The notes under the pieces: generated by a model
The model's input: the letters and a program-made list of their open reading frames with translations, nothing else
Database searches by the model: none
Told to the model about the DNA's origin: nothing
Source: an uncultured Spirochaetaceae bacterium
GTDB lineage: Bacteria > Spirochaetota > Spirochaetia > Sphaerochaetales > Sphaerochaetaceae
Reading direction: 5' to 3'
Assembly: GCA_944389015.1 (NCBI GenBank)
Contig: CALXKS010000074.1
Coordinates: 1 to 64,000, forward strand
Length of the DNA: 64,000 nt
Shown here: piece by piece, positions 59,267 to 64,000 of the stretch
Numbering within the stretch: the first letter of the stretch is position 1
Layout: every line of letters starts with the position of its first letter
Program-made: the position numbers and the translations under genes

Positions 59267-59963
59267 TTGACCTGCCGAAGATCCTGAGGAGATAGAGGAA
59301 GATATTCAGGAAATCAAGATAGAGCTCAAGAGCGCCGAGGATTCCGATCTTCGTAAGCTCCTCATTTGTCATATCGGGACCATACTGTGCGTTGATATCA
59401 GCAACACGGCGTGCATCCCATGCTGAAAGACCAGTGAAGAGCAGCACACCGATGATCGAGATCATGAAATCGAACCCGGAGGATCTGAGGAAGATATTCA
59501 CCATCGATGCAATGAGGAGACCTATGAGTCCCATCATCAGATAGCTGCCCATGCCCCTGAGATCGCGCTTCGTAAACGTTCCGTAGATCGCTCCTGCACC
59601 GAATACAGCTGCAGCTGAGATGAATGCAAGCGATACATCGGCCATCGTATACGCGAAGAAGATGGAAGAAAGGGTTACGCCTGTAAGGGCAGAATACCCG
59701 ATGAATACGCCGATCGCAGTCCCTGTCTGCATCCGCTCCACCCTTCCGGAAAGCATCATGACCATCACAAGCTGGGCAATGAAGACTGCAAGCGTGACAA
59801 GCGGATTGAGGACAACGTATCTCATCAGCGTCACGGAATGCGAGACCGCGAATGCTGTGACTGCTGTGATAGCGAGACCTGCGAACATCCATAAGTATAC
59901 ATTCCTGAGGAGAACATTCTCCCTCAGTGAGACATCATGAAGAATAAGTGATCTGTCTTTCAT
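59256..59963 (-). CDS. Bax inhibitor-1/YccA-family membrane protein
   Basis: A 235-residue protein with seven membrane helices. The opening NVYLWMFAGLAITAVTAFAV and the closing DARRVADINAQYGPDMTNEELTKIGILGALELYLDFLNIFLYLLRIFGR (with the family Asp/Glu residues near 190-220) are characteristic. Relatives modulate FtsH protease or form pH-sensitive Ca2+ leak channels; the function here is unknown. AGGAG is 8 bases before the ATG and a TATACT box is upstream. It leads the two-gene run with the pseudouridine synthase. Confidence 0.9.
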   Translation of the reverse strand: MKDRSLILHDVSLRENVLLRNVYLWMFAGLAITAVTAFAVSHSVTLMRYVVLNPLVTLAVFIAQLVMVMMLSGRVERMQTGTAIGVFIGYSALTGVTLSSIFFAYTMADVSLAFISAAAVFGAGAIYGTFTKRDLRGMGSYLMMGLIGLLIASMVNIFLRSSGFDFMISIIGVLLFTGLSAWDARRVADINAQYGPDMTNEELTKIGILGALELYLDFLNIFLYLLRIFGRSSDN

Positions 59964-60101
59964 TCAAAACTCCTGTACTAAGTATAACATATACAGATGG
60001 CATAACAAACAACTACACCCAAACTACGCAGAAGTACACATCAAATGACTGCAGAACATTCCCACTTGCCAACACAGACGGAAAAGTGAGATGCTCAGTA
60101 T

Positions 60102-60569
60102 ATGATCGAAGAAAAGACAATCGCACCGGATTTCACTCTCCCAGACCAGAATGGCAAGGATGTAACGCTTTCCTCATTCAGAGGAAAGAAGGTGATCCTC
60201 TATTTCTATCCAAAGGACAATACCCCTGGATGCACAAAGGAGGCATGCTCTCTCAGGGACAATCTCCCCGACTTCGACAGTCTCAATGCAGTCGTGATCG
60301 GAGTCAGCCCGGACAAGAGCGAATCACATATGAAGTTCAGGGATAAGTTCACACTGCCCTTCACCCTCCTTTCAGATCCTGAGCATAAAGCGATGGAGCT
60401 CTATGGTGCATATGGAGAGAAGGTTCTCTATGGAAAGAAGACGATGGGCGTCATCAGATCGACATTCCTCATCGGGGAAGATGGAACTGTCCTTAAAGTC
60501 TGGAAGAAAGTGAACACCGCAACGCATGGTGATGATGTCAGGAAATACCTGAAGGAGCACGAGCTCTAG
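60102..60569 (+). CDS. bcp: Thioredoxin-dependent thiol peroxidase (bacterioferritin comigratory protein)
   Basis: A 155-residue peroxiredoxin of the PrxQ/BCP type. The peroxidatic cysteine C44 is in TPGCTKEAC and the resolving cysteine is C49, five residues later, as in atypical 2-Cys PrxQ. It reduces H2O2 and organic peroxides with thioredoxin. The region before it has TTGCCA-N18-GATGCT ending 6 bases before the ATG and only a weak ribosome binding site. Converges with the gene at 60581. Confidence 0.92.
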   Translation: MIEEKTIAPDFTLPDQNGKDVTLSSFRGKKVILYFYPKDNTPGCTKEACSLRDNLPDFDSLNAVVIGVSPDKSESHMKFRDKFTLPFTLLSDPEHKAMELYGAYGEKVLYGKKTMGVIRSTFLIGEDGTVLKVWKKVNTATHGDDVRKYLKEHEL

Positions 60570-60580
60570 GATTCCGGCAC

Positions 60581-61549
60581 TCAGATGTACCGGAATTCCA
60601 TCGTATCAAGACTCCTGTTCTCATCGCGGTACAGCTCTGCCTTCTCCATGAGGGCTGAGAAGAACCGTGGCGGGTTATCAGGGATAATGCAGGCAGCGCT
60701 GAGCACAGGATATGTGATCCTGCCGCCGCCTCTCTCTTCAGAGAATACCCTTGCAGCATCCTCATAAGCTCTGCAGATGATCTTTCCAGCCTCTTCTTCA
60801 GTTATTTCCGGAGGATAGCCGATGACATCGAAAAAGCGTGTTGTAAGCCCGCTTGTCTCGGTATTGAAGCTTGAGACATAGCTTCCGGGAAAGAAATGGA
60901 AGCCATCGGATCCTTCCAGAGCTGAGATCATCGTCTCCTTCATTATAAGCCGGAGCCTGATTAGCTTCCTGTCAATATCCTTCGGAATGCTTCCGGATTT
61001 CCCCTTCCTTCCATCAGGAGTGCAGAGGATGTTGCTCTCTGATAAGAGGTAACCATACCCAGCAGCATCTGGAAGGACATCTGTATTGAGCTCGCCATCC
61101 ATGAAATCCCTCTCATCATAGATGGTCTCGAACTCTTCATTTATAGCATCGCTCTGCTCTGATATCATATCATTGAGTTCATGGAAGAAGAGCATCGAGC
61201 CTTCGAAAGCAGAGCCCTCAAGGCTGGTAAGCTCTGCTGAAGCTATAGCCGAAACAGCGGCTTTCACATCTCTCTTGAGAGACCTTATGAAAGCATGGTC
61301 GACGGAAGGACAATCGAAATACTCAACGGCGAAGACATCCACGGCATGCTCCTCACCTGTATCGATCACAGCATGATAGCATGGTGCATACTGAGCTCTT
61401 CTGCCTGCGCTCTCCCTGATTGCGTTGACCATGTTCCTGCGGATACCCTCGATCTCCGAATGGAGAGCATCAAAGCTCTCTGCAGCTTCTACCGCAGGAA
61501 CCGCATTCTCCGTTTCTATCCTGAATTCTTCTATTATCTGTACAATCAT
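60581..61549 (-). CDS. Unrecognised conserved-looking protein linked to UPF0210
   Basis: A 322-residue soluble protein I cannot assign. It is acidic, without membrane segments or signal peptide. Visible features: a helical N-terminal third (RIETENAVPAVEAAESFDALHSEIEGIRRNMVNAIRES), a central HAVDVFAVEYFDCPSVDHAF segment and a C-terminal GGGRITYPVLSAACIIPDNPPRFFSALME. It starts 1 base after the UPF0210 stop (ATG at 61547-61549, with AGGA upstream), so it belongs to an ACT-UPF0210-unknown operon. A role in the same unknown pathway is inferred. An upstream in-frame start would overlap UPF0210 and is rejected. A hairpin (60571-60596) spans its 3' end. Confidence 0.68.
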   Translation of the reverse strand: MIVQIIEEFRIETENAVPAVEAAESFDALHSEIEGIRRNMVNAIRESAGRRAQYAPCYHAVIDTGEEHAVDVFAVEYFDCPSVDHAFIRSLKRDVKAAVSAIASAELTSLEGSAFEGSMLFFHELNDMISEQSDAINEEFETIYDERDFMDGELNTDVLPDAAGYGYLLSESNILCTPDGRKGKSGSIPKDIDRKLIRLRLIMKETMISALEGSDGFHFFPGSYVSSFNTETSGLTTRFFDVIGYPPEITEEEAGKIICRAYEDAARVFSEERGGGRITYPVLSAACIIPDNPPRFFSALMEKAELYRDENRSLDTMEFRYI

Positions 61550-61550
61550 A

Positions 61551-62915
61551 TCAATTCCTGAAGCTGTGGACAGGTGCCGGGATACGGCCTCCACGTGCAA
61601 TGAACTTCTCCGAGGAGAAGCGGCTTACCGCCATTATAGGGGCGTAGCCGAGAAGTCCGCCGAAGTATGCTGTATCGCCGACATCCTTTCCGATGACAGG
61701 GATGATTCTTACAGCCGTCGTCTTCTGATTCACCATTCCTATCGCCATCTCATCGGCTATGATTCCTGAGATCGTGCTCTCCGGGACATCTCCCGGGATT
61801 GCGATCATATCCAGCCCCACAGAGCATATGCATGTCATCGCCTCAAGCTTCTCTATCGTAAGAGCACCGGCATTGACTGCGTTTATCATCCCCTGATCCT
61901 CGCTTACTGGAATGAAAGCACCGGAAAGCCCTCCGACATAGCTGGAAGCCATGATCCCGCCCTTCTTCACCTGATCATTGAGAAGCGCAAGGGCTGCAGT
62001 CGTACCAGGCGCGCCTGTGCGCTCAAGGCCCATGCCTTCGAGTATGTCTGAGATGGAATCCCCGATAGCTGGAGTCGGTGCAAGCGAAAGATCGACGATC
62101 CCGAACGGTATTCCCATCCTTCTGGATGCTTCCTTCGCAACCAGCTGGCCAAGCCTCGTGACTTTGAATGCCGTGCGCTTTATCGTCTCAGCCAGCTCTT
62201 CGAAATCAGCATCGGGAACGCTGTCTACAGCATGCTTTATCACCCCCGGCCCGCTGACACCGACATTTATCACAGCATCGGTCTCAGTGACACCATGGAA
62301 GGCCCCGGCCATGAACGGATTGTCATCGGGAGCATTGCAGAACACCACAAGCTTAGTACATGCAGAGGAATCGGTATCCTTTGTCCTCTCAGCGCTCTCC
62401 TTGATCACCCTTCCCATCAATGCAACCGCATCCATGTTTATCCCGACCTTAGTCGATCCGAGAGCTACGGATGAGCAGATTCTCTCCGTTGATGAGAGAG
62501 CCATAGGAATGGACTGTATAAGAAGCCGCTCCGCATCTGTCATTCCCTTGACAGGAAGCGCAGAATAGCCTCCGAGGAAATTGACACCGACCTCCTTTGC
62601 GGCTTTATCGAGAACAGCAGCGATCCTTGCAAAATCCTCAGGGGAAGATGCTGCCGCCGAGCCTACTATCCCTATCGGTGTGACTGAGATCCTCTTGTTG
62701 ACGATAGGGATAGCGTACTCCCTCTCGATATCCTCACCTGTCCTGACAAGATTCTCTGCCTTCTCTGTGATACGGTCATATATCTTCCTGCAGACTGCAT
62801 CGATATCATCGGACATGCAGTCAAGAAGGGAGATACCTAGCGTTATGGTTCGGACATCGAGATTCTCCTTCTCGATCATAGCATTCGTTTCAATGACTTC
62901 CGAAAGATTTATCAT
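61551..62915 (-). CDS. UPF0210/PFL-family protein (DUF711)
   Basis: A 454-residue protein matching UPF0210. [33 protein letters not shown] and the glycine-rich [26 protein letters not shown] block are diagnostic, with [25 protein letters not shown] near the C-terminus. The fold is related to pyruvate formate-lyase-like barrels, but the activity is unknown. The start is the ATG at 62913-62915, 1 base after the ACT gene stop; residues upstream in the frame do not fit. Constant pairing with the ACT protein is seen across bacteria and supports a shared role. Confidence 0.9.
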   Translation of the reverse strand: MINLSEVIETNAMIEKENLDVRTITLGISLLDCMSDDIDAVCRKIYDRITEKAENLVRTGEDIEREYAIPIVNKRISVTPIGIVGSAAASSPEDFARIAAVLDKAAKEVGVNFLGGYSALPVKGMTDAERLLIQSIPMALSSTERICSSVALGSTKVGINMDAVALMGRVIKESAERTKDTDSSACTKLVVFCNAPDDNPFMAGAFHGVTETDAVINVGVSGPGVIKHAVDSVPDADFEELAETIKRTAFKVTRLGQLVAKEASRRMGIPFGIVDLSLAPTPAIGDSISDILEGMGLERTGAPGTTAALALLNDQVKKGGIMASSYVGGLSGAFIPVSEDQGMINAVNAGALTIEKLEAMTCICSVGLDMIAIPGDVPESTISGIIADEMAIGMVNQKTTAVRIIPVIGKDVGDTAYFGGLLGYAPIMAVSRFSSEKFIARGGRIPAPVHSFRN

Positions 62916-62916
62916 C

Positions 62917-63189
62917 TCATATCCTCTGCATGCTGTTGAAAATCTCTTCCCTCTGCAGCTTGATGATGCAGCCCATCTTCTTTCCAAGCTCCTCAAGCTC
63001 AAGCGACAGCGCCCTGAATTCCTTTGCCGATCCATCAGCATCGGCAATCATCATCATATTGAAGAATCCATCGACGATTGTCTGGCTTATATCAAGTATA
63101 TTCACATCATTATCAGCAAGGTATGTGCAGACCTTGGCGATTATCCCCACCTGGTCCTTTCCGACTACTGTGATTATGGATTTGCTCAT
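62917..63189 (-). CDS. ACT domain protein, UPF0237 type
   Basis: A 90-residue single ACT domain ([50 protein letters not shown]), expected to bind a small ligand, typically an amino acid or formate-related metabolite. Next to UPF0210. Its GGAGG ribosome binding site lies inside the 3' arm of the terminator hairpin at 63192-63232, so initiation may be affected by that fold. Confidence 0.9.
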   Translation of the reverse strand: MSKSIITVVGKDQVGIIAKVCTYLADNDVNILDISQTIVDGFFNMMMIADADGSAKEFRALSLELEELGKKMGCIIKLQREEIFNSMQRI

Positions 63190-63232
63190 AGAAAAACAGC
63201 CTCCAGCTATATTGATGATAGCTGAAAGGCTG
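63190..63232 (-). terminator. Terminator of the edge permease operon overlapping the ACT gene leader
   Basis: On the minus strand CAGCC-TTT-CAGCTAT ... ATAGCTG-G-AGGCTG forms a two-part stem followed by TTTTT, 20 bases after the permease stop and 2 bases before the ACT start codon. The GGAGG ribosome binding site of the ACT gene is in its 3' arm. Confidence 0.78.
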
Positions 63233-63252
63233 CCTGATGCTCAACAAAAGCC

Positions 63253-64000
63253 TCAGCTCTCCTTTATATAAGGAACACCGAGCTTTGCAGGGACTGCGAA
63301 GTTGCGCTTCGCGATCGTAAGGACGATTGTAAGGATATATGGCAGTGCGATGACGAACTCATTCGGTATCACAGCAATGCCGCCTGTCGACTGCAGGTAT
63401 ATCGATATAGCCTCCGCAAGTCCGAATACGAGAGTTCCGAACATAGCACCCCTGGGATTCCAGTTGCCCAGGAAGCATATTGAGAATGCGATCCACCCTC
63501 TTCCTCCGATGATGCCTGTAGTGAACATTCCGAGATACCCGATTGTATAGAATGAACCGGCAAGCCCTCCCATGGCGCCTGCTGCGAGGACTGTGAGGAA
63601 GCGTATCCTGTTGACATTGATTCCCGATGCATCGGCCGCCTCAGGATTCTCTCCTGCTGATCTGATGGCCAGTCCAAGGGATGTTCTGTACAGCACGATG
63701 TACGATACAGGTATCACGATATAAGCGAAATACGTGAGTATGTTCTGATTGAAAAGCATCGGCCCTATTACAGGTATCGAAGAGAGGACAGGAACAGGGA
63801 TCCTGTCGAGGACGCTTATCTGCAGAGGAGTTGTCGGGATACCGAAGAGCACACGCTGGAAGTATGCGCAGAAACCTCCTGCAAGGATGTTTATCGCAGT
63901 TCCTGTAACGATCTGTTGCTGCTTGAGCAGAACCGTTATCACAGCATATACAAGAGCAGTGGCGACACCCGCGGCAATTGCAGCAAGCATTCCGACAGCA
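63253..64000 (-). CDS. ABC transporter permease, nucleoside (BMP-associated) type, incomplete
   Basis: C-terminal 249 residues or so of a second permease of the BMP nucleoside family, continuing past the right edge. RSAGENPEAADASGINV (coupling loop) and YTIGYLGMFTTGIIGGRGWIAFSICFLGNWNP match the family. It is a paralogue of the one at 2864-3811, not a copy. The frame stays open upstream (AVGMLAAI...), so the ATG in view at about 63988 is not a true start. A second nucleoside importer operon probably lies to the right. Confidence 0.88.
   Translation of the reverse strand, partial: AVGMLAAIAAGVATALVYAVITVLLKQQQIVTGTAINILAGGFCAYFQRVLFGIPTTPLQISVLDRIPVPVLSSIPVIGPMLFNQNILTYFAYIVIPVSYIVLYRTSLGLAIRSAGENPEAADASGINVNRIRFLTVLAAGAMGGLAGSFYTIGYLGMFTTGIIGGRGWIAFSICFLGNWNPRGAMFGTLVFGLAEAISIYLQSTGGIAVIPNEFVIALPYILTIVLTIAKRNFAVPAKLGVPYIKES

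Noticed and set aside
60571-60596. Intrinsic terminator between bcp and the convergent unknown gene
   Set aside because: ATTCCGG / CCGGAAT pairs well but has no T-run on either side; noted as a hairpin only.

Overview
The window looks like chromosome of a host- or gut-associated spirochaete, most likely of the Sphaerochaetaceae/Treponema group. This is inferred from gene content: a BMP-type nucleoside importer, paired short CHR proteins, UPF0210 plus an ACT protein, binding proteins starting with a spirochaete-like ASGSSES segment, AAA/PD-(D/E)XK ATPases, and moderate GC with AGG/AGA-rich coding. It holds about 57 protein genes or gene remnants, two tRNAs, two probable antisense RNAs and several repeats. 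There is no rRNA, CRISPR array or recognisable phage.

Layout. 1-7.5 kb: an edge fragment, a 23S rRNA m5U methyltransferase, a MATE pump, and a nucleoside ABC importer whose binding protein is separated from the ATPase and permeases by an internal terminator. 7.6-11.7 kb: an FMN-binding protein, an overlapping SMC-like ATPase/TOPRIM-like pair (possible defence module), a stand-alone riboflavin kinase and a second MATE pump. 11.7-16.1 kb: two homologous type I toxin/antisense-RNA-like loci in opposite orientation flank a secreted propeller protein, a TIM-barrel isomerase and a chromate transporter pair. 16.3-24.2 kb: tRNA-Val, then two paralogous cassettes. Each cassette has a promoter with a G-tract in its spacer, a large Ig-like lipoprotein, a hairpin and a small HTH gene. 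An ATPase/nuclease-like gene lies between them. 24.3-34.8 kb: DUF362 protein, a membrane protein, CoA-disulfide reductase-rhodanese, FAD protein-AzlC-AzlD operon, an ABC-F protein, a decayed nagA, and an AAA_14 ATPase behind duplicated palindromes. 34.9-44.6 kb: radical SAM protein with a TetR-type regulator, then a putative sugar-phosphate uptake locus (ABC importer, isomerase-like protein, DeoR regulator, phosphohexomutase), then tRNA-Arg. 44.7-64 kb: dense housekeeping genes (GNAT, aldose epimerase, HemA-like, PhoB/PhoR, dinB, trmL-proC-serS-pncB, xseAB-purU, rluA, yccA, bcp, UPF0210-ACT), ending in a second nucleoside-type permease.

Most interesting signals. (1) The lipoprotein promoters place a run of G (G9 in one copy, G5AG3 in the other) between the -35 and -10 boxes, the architecture of phase-variable promoters. 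The cassettes have near-identical ends and divergent bodies, suggesting a variable surface-protein system. (2) Two toxin-like small ORFs share conserved 5' UTRs, each with a convergent antisense RNA that has its own promoter and terminator; one toxin copy is frameshifted. (3) More than a dozen genes have a -10 box exactly or about 6 nt before the start codon with no ribosome binding site, predicting widespread leaderless mRNAs. (4) The ATPase/TOPRIM-like pair.

All calls come from reading sequence and translations. No database searches or structure computations were run.
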